Below are positions 1 through 11,783 of a DNA stretch of 64,000 nt, one piece after another. Made by a program: the position numbers and the translations under genes. Below the pieces are notes generated by a model, which did no database searches, had not been told where the DNA came from, and saw only the letters and a program-made list of their open reading frames with translations. Origin of the DNA: Ctena decussata (taxonomy: Eukaryota > Mollusca > Bivalvia > Lucinida > Lucinidae). Where the stretch lies: the NCBI GenBank assembly GCA_963989385.1, contig OZ022508.1, forward strand, positions 30,712,166 through 30,776,165, written 5' to 3'. How positions within the stretch are numbered: position 1 is the stretch's first letter; each line of letters begins with the position of its first letter.

Positions 1-789
1 TTAATTGTTGAATTTTGAGCTCGCGCTGATAGTTGAAGAGTGCTTTGAACGACTGGGCCTGGTGTTTTAGAGATGTCAATGTATGTATATGTTAGAGGTG
101 TCAGTATATGTATATTTTAATGTTTATGTAGTTCATAGTAGTTATTTGGTCATGTCTATTGATATCCCTATGTGGGCCAGATATGGTTATATACAGTAAT
201 ATATTTTAGTTCTTCTAATTCTAACAAATTTTCAGCCGTGGCCTCGATATTCGAGACATCACAGTATCAAAACGAAAAGTCGAATCTGAATAGAAAATCC
301 GATTTCAGATTGTACACACGTGATTCTCACAGACTAATGTTTAGTTCATGAATTTATTGGAATTCAACTAATTCAAACCGATTTCTCAACCTAAAAACAA
401 AGACAGCCAAGTTTCTTAATGTAAAGCGAAGGCGAATGTCACCAATACTGCGGTTTGAGTGAGGTATGCCCTCGAGGGTAGTCCAGGCAGTTTTCTTTCG
501 TTTAATGTATACCAAATATTGTATTCATATTTACAGGCATATTTACTATATAGTACTGTTTGGAACAAGAGTAAAATCTCTTTCAGTATGAAACTATATA
601 CGTTGCAATTTAGCCACACTTGTTGGTTCAAAGTTCAGTACTTACAGTGGGGAACAAGTAAATATTATATAAAGGTATACTCTGGGCAATCTAGCTACAC
701 TGTTGACTCCGCCTGAAGTTGAAAGGAATGTTTCAAGGTGTATTGGTGAGTTCAGAAATAGACTCACATTATACCAATATAATACCCAT
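1..789. other. AT-rich non-coding stretch
   Basis: No ORF here has coding character, and I see no splice-bounded exon, repeat or RNA gene. Probably intergenic or intronic. Confidence 0.5.
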
Positions 790-1950
790 GATTTGTGGTA
801 CTACCTAGAAACATGTTGATGAACACCGGTCTGATTCCTACCTGCTTAGACATAATCTCGGCACTACCTAGAAACATGTCGATGAACACCGGTCTGCTTC
901 CTACCTGCGTGGTGACGCTCCTTGCACTATCTAGAAACATATCGATGAACACCGGTCTGCTCAAACACACTCACCGCACTACTCAGAAATATGTCAGTAA
1001 ACACCGGTCTGAATCCACATCTGACCTGCTTTGACACATTCACTGCACTACCTAGAATTGTTTAGATGAGGCCTTGTCTGGAACCTATCTTCTCAGACAC
1101 ACTCGCCCCACTACTTAGAAACATATCGATGAACACTGGACTAATAACTTTACCGCACTACCTACTATGGAAACAAGTTGATGAACATCAGTCTGATTCC
1201 TACCTGTTTTGACAAATTCACCGCACTTCCTAGAAACATGTTAATAAACTCCAGTCATCGACATGTTCTTGGTAGTTAGGGCAGTGAATAAATTCGACCG
1301 GTGTTCATAGACATGTTTCTAGGTAGTGCAGTGATTATGTGTAAGCAAGTAGGAATCATATTGGTATTCATGACATGTTTCTAGGTAGTGGGATAATGTA
1401 GGTATCAGACAACTGTTCTTCGAAATGTTTCTAGGTAGTGAAGTGAGTGTATCTGAGCAAGTACATATCAGACTTATATTTATTGACTGATTCCTACCTG
1501 CTTTGACAAACTCAGCACACTACATGTATCTAGAAACATGTTGATGAACACCAGTCATCTAAAGAGGTAAATTTCAGACTGGTGTACATTGACATGTTTC
1601 TTGGTGGTGGAAAGATTATGTCTAATCAGGTTGGAATCGCACCGGTATTCATCGCCATGTTTCTAGGTAGTGGGGTGATTGTGTTCGAGCAGGTCGGTAT
1701 AAGACAAGTGTTCTTCGTAGTGCGATGAGTGTATCTGAGCAAGTACTTACCAGGCATATATTAATTAACACGTTTAAAGGGAGTGTGGTGTATTTATTAG
1801 ACTGGTGTTCATCGATATGTTTCCACGTAGTGATTCCAATGTGTCTGAGTGGGTAGGTATCAGACAAATGTTCATCCGTTTGGTTCTTGGTAGGCGGCGA
1901 ATGTGTCTAAATAGGTAAAAACCAGACTGATGTTCAGCAACATGTTTCTA
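790..1950. repeat. Diverged ~63-bp minisatellite with strand switches
   Basis: Units read like CTAGAAACATGTTGATGAAC followed by ACCGGTCTGATTCCTACCTG. They run forward to about 1255, in reverse complement (TGTTCAT..ACATGTTTCTAGGTAGT) from about 1256 to 1480, forward again at 1490-1560, and in reverse to 1950. The degeneracy points to an old array. The 68-79 aa ORFs here only reflect the periodicity. Confidence 0.85.
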
Positions 1951-1954
1951 GACA

Positions 1955-2625
1955 TCACAAAATCGAATAAGTGATATCACAAAATATGTACGATTGAGCG
2001 ATATCACAAAATCGAATAAGTGATATCACAAATAGAATAAGTGATATAACAAAATCGATTTTGTGACATCACTAGATCACAGCTATTTTGTGATATGACT
2101 AATTCGATTTTGTGATATCACCACATCTTATCGAGTTTGAAATCAGTAATTCGTTCCAATTTAGATAATACAAAATCAATATTACAAAATCTATTTTGTG
2201 ATATCACTCAATCAATTTAGTAAACATAACATAACATAACATATCCTTTATTACACTCAGGTCAATTAATCATAGCACAAATAATATGTAATATCACATA
2301 TATGAAATAGTGACATCACTAAATCGACATTGTGGTATCACAAATTCGATTTGGTTGAATGGACAAGTGACATCACAAAATCGGAGTAGTGGTATCGCTT
2401 AATCGAATGAGTGATATCACAAAAATCGAATTAGTGGTATTACAAAGTCATATCGACTTTTCTTTTTGATATATCAAAATCTATTTAGTGATATCACTGT
2501 ATCGACTTCGTGATATAACAAAAATCAGTTTGTGATAACGCCAATTTATTCGTATTTAATGATATCATTAAATCGATTTAATAGTATAATCACAAAATAG
2601 ACTTGTGATATCACTCAATCGCTAG
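1955..2625. repeat. GTGATATCAC palindrome block I
   Basis: Dense array of the 10-bp palindrome GTGATATCAC or near variants, spaced 10-25 bp apart by AAAATCGA/TCGATTTT words, so that larger palindromes nest around each core. An unrelated patch (CATAACATAACATAACATAT, about 2225-2290) interrupts it. The same repeat recurs at 8750-9035. Confidence 0.85.
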
Positions 2626-3201
2626 CACAGCTTTGCAAGCCAAGAGTACCAAGTCATTTTCTGTATTTATACTTGCATGTTGTAATTACGAGCTTCAAAA
2701 CGCACTTGCAGTTTTCACATATTCCAGAAAATTCATAAACTAACCCAAAATAATTGGCGCTCTCTTTTCCGTATAAGTTCTTCACCCCTGTTTTCGTCTA
2801 TTTATTTATTTTTCTCTTTTGTCAAGTTTTATACATTTACCTTTTTTTCTGTCGCAAAGTATTCATTCGTTTCAACATAGCGCCCAATGCGGCGCGACGT
2901 CATGTTGTCTTCGAGAATGATGTAAACGTTTTAGCGTTACGACAAACGACGTCATGATAACCATAGTAGGAAACAATGGCGCTGCGTCAAAATGTATGCG
3001 CACGAACACTGAGGTGATTTCCCTTCAAAAAGCTATTTCAAATTATTTCACATGGCCTTGTTTCTTTTGTTTTAACGCACATGTACCTGTCTTAGTTTTA
3101 AATGTTAAAATCCGTGTGCATTTAATTTTCTGTAGTCTTTTTTATTTCTAAATGTATGCCTTCAATGTACCCGAAAATTCCGTTTTCATTTTCAATAACC
3201 A
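2626..3201. other. Non-coding stretch
   Basis: Short ORFs at 2754-2957 and 2954-3151 are Phe/Tyr-rich products of T-rich DNA with no recognisable domain or splice context. Nothing else seen. Confidence 0.4.
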
Positions 3202-3224
3202 ATATATATATATATATATATATA
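3202..3224. repeat. (AT)n microsatellite
   Basis: About 23 bp of uninterrupted AT dinucleotides directly 5' of a SINE-like head. Confidence 0.95.
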
Positions 3225-3256
3225 CGAGAAATAAAGCTGAACATTGTTCCATGATA

Positions 3257-3372
3257 CTCCTTTTTTGGGGAGCGTAGTGGCGCAATCGGTTAAGCTCATG
3301 TCTCTGAATCGCTAGTCGGAGTTGTCGTAGTCGGCGTGGGTTCGAATCCCAGTGGGTACTTCTTCATTTCTC
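3257..3372 (+). mobile_element. tRNA-derived SINE head (copy 1)
   Basis: Contains a Pol III A-box-like TAGTGGCGCAATCGG and, about 55 bp later, a B-box-like GGTTCGAATCC. The would-be acceptor strands do not pair (AGCGTAG against TGGGTAC), so this is not a functional tRNA. A tRNA-derived SINE or tRNA pseudogene is the best reading. Confidence 0.6.
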
Positions 3373-3563
3373 AACTACACAATGTTTTCGGATGCACTTG
3401 CATCAGTAAAATGATCCTGGGCCGGAATATCTGTTGAAGTTTGTTGAATCTTAAATTTAATCATATAATATTTCCAAGCTTCTGTATCGCATGATCCAGA
3501 TATTCTATGTATTGATTGTGTTAGCACAACTTAATAAAATAGCCCTATCCGATGGGTCATTCA

Positions 3564-3636
3564 GAGAAATAAAGCTTAACATTGTTCCATGATACTCCTT
3601 TTTTGGGGAGCGTAGTGGCGCAATCGGTTAAGCTCA
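3564..3636 (+). repeat. 73-bp direct repeat of 3226-3298 (truncated SINE head)
   Basis: Matches 3226-3298 with a single mismatch (CTTAAC against CTGAAC). It carries the A box but lacks the B-box half. The 338-bp offset suggests local duplication followed by truncation. Confidence 0.85.
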
Positions 3637-4029
3637 CTTCTGTGGCCTTCATTTTATTTAGCCGACTGCGTGTCACCCAGCTGGTTTGATCTTTATCGTT
3701 TACAAAATATGGCTTACAGAAGCAGCAGCTCTGGCGTAACTACGTCTGTTTAGATTAGTAAGATAAGTGCGTCTTTCAAAGCTTTTGATTTTGCAATAAT
3801 GCTGAAGAATAGAGAAAACATCAATTATGAAGTCGTGCTCAGTACGTGTGATCAGCGTGTGTCGAGGCTCACCGTATTACAAGTTTGAAACATTTTTCTC
3901 CCGTTTTCACGTACATGTAAACGTTTCACCTACAAAAAATCTTAAACCAACCGTGGTCAAAATGCAAATAGGTCGCAGTCAAACATATTTATGGGTTTCT
4001 TGGGAGTAAGAGAAATTTTCCAGGCTCTC
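3637..4029. other. Non-coding stretch
   Basis: No supported gene. The 60-codon ORF at 3827-4009 has no recognisable features. Confidence 0.4.
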
Positions 4030-4205
4030 CTAACCCTGAATACGCCAAAAAGCAGACGACAAAATTTACGTCTGCAGAATTTCAAAAAATGTTTTGTCGA
4101 AGCGATATCATATTGAGAATTCGAACACTAGAGGTCAAACAGTGTATCTGGATCTACACTGTTTGCCAAGGCAACAATTTTAATTTTTTGCGCTTTAAGC
4201 GTTAA
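4030..4205. mobile_element. TTAA-type MITE, family CCCTTAAAGCGCC (diverged copy)
   Basis: Ends CTAACCCTGAATACGCCAAA and TTTTTGCGCTTTAAGCGTTA form terminal inverted repeats. The interior holds ACAGTGTA.CTGGATCTACACTGTTTGCC and a GCAGACGAC..TTTACGTCTGC pair. The same structure is better preserved at 39678-39874. Confidence 0.7.
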
Positions 4206-5710
4206 TTACAGCATGCAGCATCCTTTTCCGGACCACATCATCTCTTGAAAAAAAAAACAACAAAAAACAATACAGTGCCCAAGCAAATAGACAATTGCAA
4301 TAGAGCAAATTTATTCTTTTTGATACTGTTTGGGTATTAAAATTCTAAAAAAAATGTAGGCCAACTTTGAATTTCAGAGGCGACTTGCCTAACTATTGCT
4401 CTTTTGTGACGGAGTTTGAAAAGTGCACACTATTTAAGCACATTTACTGATTACATTTAAACAGATGCAAGGTTTCACCTGACACAGTCATGAAAGTATA
4501 TCGCGCAATATTTTATATCATGTCACTAAACGCGTTGAAGTGTATGAAGTATATTTTTGCATACTTAGAAGATTTATAGCTCGTTGCAACGTTTAAGCCG
4601 TTACACACATAACAATTGATATGATTATATGGTGTCCTGAAAAATTTGAAACGGATTTTGTTAACGAAAGAAACACGGTCCTGCTGCTTGCCCACTCAGT
4701 GTCTTGTGTATCGGAAATTTAGCACACAATGGCATGAATGATGACCCATTGAAAACCGATATACACAGCTTCCACTAGCGGATAATAAGCCTGTATATGT
4801 TCTTCATGTCGACGCCGGTTTATGTTCTGACCTATATATTGATATCTTGGCAAACTTAATTTTTTAAATTCCATGTTTAATTAGGATTGAATCAGATAGG
4901 ACGGGCTCAAGTAAGGTGGGATCTTAAGTAAGTTTTTGTATTTCTCCATTAGACTTAGCCTCCGTTCTAATGAGGCTCACACAACGGTGTAAGTACGGAA
5001 AATGAACTCAAATTACCCAGAATTATATCCAAAGCCCAATTCTCTGGAACGGTGATGCTAAAAAATAGCATGGGAATTTAAAGGAAAAAACAATAATTCA
5101 CAATGCGTGGGTAATCTGTGATAGTGATTTTGCTTTGACATATTAGTGCCTTATGCTGACTAATTGTGTTTCGTATTATGATAAACATATAAATTATTGA
5201 TACATTTCTAGTAAACACTTTCATGTGACATTTTGCAAGAAGATGAACCGGCATTACGCAATCATGGACCTTCAAGAGAAAAAGCAGAGATGATAACACA
5301 GCGTGTATTTTATGGCTGAAAATACAGGTATTTATCTATATTTACATTATCATTGCAAAACTCTCTGTAAACCCAATAAGTGATGCGGGAGTCAATATCG
5401 TTTACAAGTCAATAATTACATTGTGTCACGCGCTTTAGAGTGACAGCTCATCTCACTAAGTAGCACGTGAAATCTACAACATGCTGTGTACTTGAATGGC
5501 TAGTAAACATTGACTGACAGCGCGCTACGCCTACTTCCACGTGAAATATGCAGCAGGAGGTGGAATTTACTGGTAGGCAGTGTCAATGCGGCTGTTCCAA
5601 ACTATTGTAAAATGCAGCCGGTATTGTTTTTAAAACGATTTTTATATATGTATTTCTTACTTTTTTTAATCTTTTTATTGATCAAAAACATTGTTTAATA
5701 ATATAAATAT
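4206..5710. other. Non-coding stretch
   Basis: A-rich run at 4247-4270. ORFs of 60-73 codons (4513-4695, 5078-5299, 5510-5698) have no recognisable composition, motif or splice context. No gene supported. Confidence 0.4.
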
Positions 5711-5865
5711 GAGGAATAAACGTTATTTTTTAAACGTTTACTGAAGTATAAACTACATCGGGTCACGAGCAAAGTTTACGTAAACCCCTTCGGGGTTCAC
5801 TTACTTTGCTCGTGACCCGATGTAGTTTATACTTCAGTAAACGTTTAAAAAATAACATTCATTCC
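5711..5865. mobile_element. 155-bp near-perfect foldback
   Basis: Arms of about 70 bp (AGGAAT..GTTATTTTTTAAACGTTTACTG.. and its reverse complement) meet at a small CCCC-TTCG-GGG turn near 5787-5793. More than 90% of positions pair. No coding capacity; a MITE-like palindrome. Confidence 0.85.
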
Positions 5866-5881
5866 TAAAATAATTATTATT

Positions 5882-6119
5882 TGAGCCGCGACACGACAAA
5901 ACCAACAATGTGGTTGTGCGCCCAGCGCAGACTCAGATCAGCCTGGGCATCCGCCCAGTCTGATCAGAGTCTTCGCTGTCCGCATGAAGGTAGCTTAGTC
6001 CCTTGGCTATCCTTTAAGCGCTTAGCAAAGGGTCTGATCAGACTGGGCGGATGCCCAGGCTGATCTGAGTCTGCGCTGGGCGCACAACCACATTGTTGGT
6101 TTTCTCGTGTCGCGGCTCA
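5882..6119. mobile_element. TGAGCCGCG MITE, copy 1
   Basis: 238 bp bounded by TGAGCCGCGACACGA and TCGTGTCGCGGCTCA. Long terminal inverted repeats extend through ACCAACAATGTGGTTGTGCG. Each arm has its own internal hairpin (CTGGGC-ATCC-GCCCAG flanked by CAGATCAG/CTGATCAG), so a single strand can form a three-hairpin structure. ORFs across it are artefacts of the palindrome. Confidence 0.9.
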
Positions 6120-7270
6120 TTTGTGTTTATGTTTCTATAAATATAATGGATTCTGTATGTAGCGCATTCCATCGACCGGTTGTGTAGTACAATGTAGTAG
6201 TGAAGCCGCGGTGGACAAAGTGCCCTACGAGCAATGGTGTTTTTGAGTCGGCGCAGTCTAGTCTCAAATATCTATGTTGTTCGAACAATTAATGTTAGCC
6301 CCTTATTAAGGGACCAATCTTTTACCCTGCGATTTCTGGAACATTTCAAACATTTGGTAAAATAAATCATTTGTACATTCAAGTTTATTCATTTTGCAAG
6401 TTTTGTACACTGGAAGTATGAACTTGACCAACACCAGGTTCAAATAATTGATCCCTATATTTTTTGTCCAGTGTAATTAAGCTAGCCGTTCGCTGATCGA
6501 GCCGCGGAAACGTGAAGGGTTCTTATAAGCCGCATTTAGTAGTTTAGCGTTTGATCTTGGCCAGACGTAATAACCCACACCGGGCACATTACGTCGAAAC
6601 GTCAAACGGACGTCAGTGCGACGTTCTATGTGGCATTGACGTCAGTGCGACGTTAATACGACGTTATTACGACGTTCAGTGCCTACTTGGATTATAATAT
6701 AATATAGGCGCTTCTTTCAGCAACTGCTTATTCATAGACCAGCATGCGAACATGCGCAATAGGGTTATCACCTAAATAAACTTTGACAGATGTTTTTTTC
6801 ACAGTACATGTATATAACATTACCGCCATGCCGCAAGCCACGTTGACCTCATTATTCCGCTGACAAAGCGGAGGTGAACTAATATGTGTTACATATAATT
6901 AAGTCACTCAAACGTTACGTGCAGTATACATTAAAGTTTACACAGAGAGAGAACGTTACGTACAGTATGCATTAAACTAGAGAGAGAGAGAGAGCGAGAT
7001 GTTTAACGACAGTCAACTCTTGCGTCTTGGCTGATACCAGTCACGCAAAAAGTTTATACGAGAAAATCTAGCCGTCAGAGGAGACATTCAAAGGGCATAA
7101 TAGCCTGATCAGAGTCGAAATGCTCGCAAAGACATTATACATGTATACATCCTGAGGAGTCTAGGCTCTGATCAGTCTTCGCGATTGCGGTTGATGAAGT
7201 AAGTGTTGTGCAGTGAAAAAATGTTAAAAAGAAACATAATAAATAAATTTAATTTAATAAACATAATCAA
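6120..7270. other. Non-coding stretch with GA repeat
   Basis: No gene supported. Contains the ACGTC-rich cluster described separately and a (GA)n run near 6976-6997. Confidence 0.4.
6564..6685. repeat. ACGT/GACGTC-rich cluster I
   Basis: About ten ACGT cores in 120 bp (GACGTCAGTGCGACGTT, TACGACGTTATTACGACGTT). A similar cluster lies at 32274-32362. Both end near TGCCT(A/G). Probably a dispersed repeat family and not a regulatory array. Confidence 0.55.
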
Positions 7271-7274
7271 TGTG

Positions 7275-8140
7275 AGTGAAGTTAGCAGTACAGCAGTACA
7301 GCAGTATGAAGTAAGCAGTAACAGTACAGCAGTACAGCAGTATGAAGTTAGCAGTAACAGTACAGCAGTACAGCAGTATGAAGTTAGCAGTAACAGTACA
7401 GCAGTACAGCAGTATGAAGTTAGCAGTAACAGTACAGCAGTATGAAGTTAGCAGTACAACAGTACAGCAGTACAACAGTACAGCAGTACAGCAGTATGAA
7501 GTAAGCAGTAACAGTACAGCAGTACAGCAGTATGAAGTTAGCAGTAACAGTACAGCAGTACAGCAGTATGAAGTAAGCAGTAACAGTACAGCAGTACAGC
7601 AGTATGAAGTTAGCAGTAACAGTACAGCAGTACAGCAGTATGAAGTTAGCAGTAACAGTACAGCAGTACAGCAGTATGAAGTTAGCAGTAACAGTACAGC
7701 AGTACAGCAGTATGAAGTTAGCAGTACAACAGTACAGCAGTACAACAGTACAGCAGTATGAAGTTAGCAGTACAACAGTACAGCAGTATAGCAGTACAAC
7801 AGTACAGCAGTACAACAGTACAACAGTATAGCAGTACAACAGTACAGCAGTACAACAGTACAGCAGTATAGCAGTACAACAGTGCAGCAGTACAACAGTA
7901 CAACAGTATAGCAGTACAACAGTACAGCAGTATAGCAGTACAACAGTACAGCAGTACAACAGTACAGCAGTATAGCAGTACAACAGTGCAGCAATACAGC
8001 AGTATAGCAGTACAACAGTACAGCAATACAGCAGTACAACAGTACAGCTGTATAGCAGTACAACAGTACCGCAGTGTAATAGTACAGCAGTATAGCAGTA
8101 CAACAGTACAGCAGTATTGTAGACACAAGTGATTTTAGAC
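7275..8140 (+). repeat. CAGTACAR 8-bp / 36-bp tandem array (forward)
   Basis: The first half (to about 7765) is built of 36-bp units, each three 8-mers plus a 12-bp AGTTAGCAGTAA spacer. The second half is almost pure 8-mer CAGTACAA/CAGTACAG/CAGTATAG. Eight is not a multiple of three, so every frame stays open and produces large meaningless ORFs on both strands. An inverted relative lies at 17803-17945. Confidence 0.95.
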
Positions 8141-8749
8141 GTTGTAGTACAGCAGTAACTAGTGTTGCTGTCATGATAGGAGTATAGTAGATCAGTAGCG
8201 TAGCACTACAGCGATGTAGCAGGCTAGCAGCACAGGAGTAATGTGTCAAAGGATGAACTACTACAGCAGTCACGCAGAGCAGTAACGCGCTAACGTAAGA
8301 GAAGGAAGCGAACTGCGCTCCTGCTCAGATATCCCTCTGAAGCTATGTTTATCAATGTGAAAAATTAACGAAATAACCAAATACCTTGGGTTGAGTTGGC
8401 AAAAAATATGTCCTGGGAACACATCATGGGACCTATTTTTTGACAAGCAAAAACGTAAAGAAAGGCAATACTACATTCGCCGAAATTTGCGCATTAAACT
8501 AGTCATTAAGAGATGAAAATTGCTGCATTTAAAAGTTTCCCTATTCCAGCTACGTTGGAATATTGTGCTACTGTCAGGAGCCCTTAGCAGAAAGAACAGA
8601 CATAAAAGCTGAATCAGAATTGTTTACTGGTCTAAGGACATTCATTTCACCAGGAAATGGAAATGGTATAAAGGAGAGCGATATTAAAGATATACAACAA
8701 ACCATGCAGTAGTGTGTCTGTATGAGGCGCCGTTTTATTATTAAATCCC
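8141..8749. other. Non-coding stretch
   Basis: Decaying CAGTA words up to about 8280, then unique sequence without a supported gene. Confidence 0.4.
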
Positions 8750-9035
8750 TATTTTGTGATATCACAAATTCAATTTTGTGATATCACAAAATATTTTGTG
8801 GTACCACAAAACAGAATTTGTGATATCACAAAATTAAATTTGTGATGTCACAAAAAAAATTTTGTGATATCAAAATTCATCACTATTTTTTGATATCACA
8901 AACTAGATTTTATGATATCACATATTCGATTTTATGATATCACAATTCGATTTTGTGATATCACAAAATCAGAGGGATTTTATGATATCACAAAATCAAT
9001 TTTGTGATATCAAAAAATCGATTTTGTGATATCAG
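8750..9035. repeat. GTGATATCAC palindrome block II
   Basis: At least a dozen TTTTGTGATATCACAAAA-type palindromes in about 285 bp, more regular than block I (1955-2625). A GGTACC-centred variant (TGTGGTACCACA) occurs near 8798. Confidence 0.9.
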
Positions 9036-9526
9036 ACAGTGCCAGTTTAAAAACGTGTTTATTATTATTCATATTATTGTTATTAATTATTTATCATTAT
9101 ACTATTATAAGCGAGGTCTACGTTGGATCATTTACTGTAAGTTTAAGATGAATCAATCCCTTTAAATTCCAAGTGTACACTTTTTCTCATGATTTTGTAC
9201 ATGTACATATAGTCTCAGTGCAGGAGCAGACAGCACAGACAGACAAATTTTTAAAAACTTCTGACTTCGACTTTGTAAGTTTTAAAAAAAACATGTCCAG
9301 TTCTGATGCTGTATCGTTGATGTTGTGTATATATTTAGGGGCTAACTGTACTCAAAATTGTCGTTAGGGGAGTTAAATCGTCGGTTTCATGGTCGGACAT
9401 TTTGCGATCATAAAACCGAGGATTTACAATTTTCTGTAAAGTTAATTCCATTCTGTTGCATTCTACCATATTTCGCCTTTCAAAGTCTACTTCTTTACAC
9501 CCACAGTGAGCAATTTCAAAAGGGTA
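9036..9526. other. Non-coding stretch
   Basis: Nothing recognised. Two ORFs of 61-64 codons (9173-9367, 9358-9543) have no domain features and the second runs into the element that follows. Confidence 0.4.
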
Positions 9527-10422
9527 CGAGGGGTGATCATTAGATAATGGAAACTAGCATTTATTTCATTAGCCATGGATCATTACAGTACTAAAGATAA
9601 ATAATACCTAAGAATCAAGCTTGTGACATATGATTAAGTTCTACAGTCCTGTTTAGGAATTTCTTTGCCGTGGCAACGACGCCTTAGATTTATAAGGGTT
9701 TATTTTCTAAATTTTGCATATTTCCATGTATATTAATTTGCTTCTGATAAGTAACAAAGAGTGGAAATTAGTTCATGGTTGTGTAATGGTTTGATGCAAG
9801 CCTCAGATACTAACAGAAAAGTATAGTAATTTATGACTTGCTCTCAAATCTGGCAAAATACAATTGATCGAGTAAATTTCAACGTTTTTCGCTTATTTTA
9901 AGACAGACGGCCCAGATTTGTGACGTCATTGCACTTTAACGAGCAGAGTCTTGGGAGAATGGTATAGCAGAAAGAACCAAAATTATCCTGTACTTGATAA
10001 CGGATCAATAAACTTTAGCATGATACTGAAAATAACAAAATAAAATGTGAAACTGCAGATTTCTAAACATTTCAAATAACAATTATTATATGTGTGTTTC
10101 TAAAGCCAAAACCTAACGTAAAAGGAAGGTGCTTCTAATTTTTATAATTTCTCTTTACATATCGTACATAATAAGCGTAATACAAGCACCTTATTACCAA
10201 CAAGACGTCGAAAAAAATCACACGCGTTTCCTGACATGAACGTGACGTCATATATTGCTATGGTAACACGTTAAAATTTGAATTTCAAACATGGATTCGA
10301 AAGGTCAAAAGACAGTCTTTGGTGGTATGAATTATACTTATTTCTGTATATAAGGATACTTATTTCTGTATATAATCAACCAATCTACGAAGGTGTTTCC
10401 ATTATTTAATGATCACCCCACG
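9527..10422. mobile_element. Mariner-like non-autonomous element (CGAGGGGTGATC ends)
   Basis: Terminal inverted repeats GGGGTGATCATTARATAATGG at 9530-9554 and 10395-10419 match over about 25 bp. A TA precedes CGAGGGG on the left; the right end is mutated (CCCCACGG). There is no transposase ORF. The ends resemble the CGAGGGATGATC ends at 50882-53276. Confidence 0.7.
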
Positions 10423-10475
10423 GAAAACCATATGTGAGCCAATGAAAAACTTTTCTAAATGACATTGGGAATGGA

Positions 10476-10522
10476 GGTCAAAGTTATGTCCATATCGTCA
10501 CAGTGAACGTTCCCGACCCCAA
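10476..10522 (+). repeat. Orphan fragment of the 360-bp satellite
   Basis: GGTCAAAGTTATGTCCATAT and the following CGTCACAGTGAACGTTCCCG match the B half of the satellite at about 42 of 46 positions. It is a single diverged copy 1.3 kb upstream of the array. Confidence 0.75.
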
Positions 10523-11604
10523 CTGCCAGGAACTTTCCTTGGGAAAACTACTTTGCAGTACGCAGAAAACAAAAAATGGGGCAAAGTAAACAGAGCAAAG
10601 TAAACAATACACAGTTTACACAATACACAGTAGTCTTAAACAGTACACAGTTTAGGGTTAAAGGAAACATGCAAACAGTATACAGCCAGTATGTGTGCAT
10701 GCAATAATGCATTTATAAATAGGCAGTGCAAGGAAACAGTACATAGAAGTTGCATATATACATCCCAGCAAATGATAAATCACTGAAGTGATTAGGACAC
10801 CGAAATTTTATCGCCGCTATCGGGATAATGAGTATAACCCTCTAGCACCCTACGTATCATACATTATACATTGTGCGAAATGGTGCCGATGGCTGGGTAA
10901 CCTGTTCATATAAATTTCTATCTTGTAAAATTATTCTGATATTGCATTATGAGATTTTACAGCCTTTTCAATCATGTAGCAGGCCTAACATGCTCATACT
11001 ATAAAACACGAAAGAATGCAACCCTTAGCCTCAAAGTCAAAGTCGGCCATGTATCATATGAGACATGGCGTAGGCCTATCTGGGATTTCAATTTTATATT
11101 TTCAGCTTTGAAAACTATGCAAAATGTAATGGTGTTCACTGTTGGGGCACAAACTGGTATCATCAAGTTTTATGTGTGATATTGATGCTCAACTGCCAAA
11201 TGTATCATACATGTATATGATTCATGACCTTTCTGATGACCTTGACTTTGGAAAAATAAAACATCACCAGAATTTTTATCGGTTGCCTCATACCTTGCAA
11301 AATATGTCAAAATCAAAGTTTTATACAACACAATATAAGTGACAATATAAGTGGCGCCTATTTCATATTAATATATATTTAAGTACTCAGTTTTTCATCA
11401 CCAGAAGCGTTTTTTACGTTTGACTAGAAACCCATGACATAATTTGAGGGCTATTCTTAAGCTGAATTATATGTTGCGGTATTAAAATTATATGGTTAAT
11501 GTGAAAAGCAAAATGTTTAATTTGCTGATTTTTCTATAAATGTATTTTCTGCTAAAATCTATGTTGCAGGTAATCGTCTAATTGATTAACAATCAACACA
11601 TAAC
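10523..11604. other. Non-coding stretch
   Basis: ACACAGTTTA-rich words at 10590-10670 form a weak short repeat. Otherwise nothing. ORFs at 10949-11179 and 11142-11342 show no family features. Confidence 0.4.
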
Positions 11605-11783
11605 AACTCAACTAATACGACTTCTAATTTACGATCAGTTTGTAACAGGAATTTAAACCTAATTTAGGCCTATTTAAAAACAGTATGTCTTATTCTGGTG
11701 CACTTATCTGGAACAGTATCCCTATAGATATTAAAAATGCGACAACTATACATTCATTTGTAAATAAATGCACGGCTTGGTTG
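11605..11783 (+). pseudogene. LINE reverse transcriptase C-terminal remnant
   Basis: From 11685 the frame reads SYSGALIWNSIPIDIKNA and then HSFVNKCTAWL. This fits the C-terminal G-x-x-x-WN-x-(I/L)P ... F(K)xK(L/C)xxWL pattern common at the end of jockey/CR1-type non-LTR reverse transcriptases. About 25-60 bp upstream, in another frame, SNLRSVCNRNLN continues the same pattern, which implies a frameshift. Only the last 60 or so residues survive and the catalytic domain is missing. The satellite array begins where this remnant ends. Confidence 0.65.

Noticed and set aside
3257..3360. tRNA gene with A and B boxes
   Set aside because: Acceptor strands do not pair and the variable region is abnormal; a nearby truncated duplicate supports a SINE or pseudogene.
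5881..6063. 60-codon ORF MSRDTTKPTMW.. recurring at 5881, 55691, 58164 and similar sites
   Set aside because: It is the left arm of the TGAGCCGCG MITE; its spread reflects MITE copies, not a gene family.
790..8140. CRISPR-like regular repeats
   Set aside because: Arrays are contiguous or degenerate with no unique equal-length spacers and no cas genes; the DNA is eukaryotic.
7254..8273. Large ORFs on both strands (up to 227 codons, Cys/Leu/Tyr-rich or Gln/Tyr/Ser-rich)
   Set aside because: They are translations of the CAGTACAR 8-bp array, open in all frames because the unit lacks stops. No start context, domain or splice signal.
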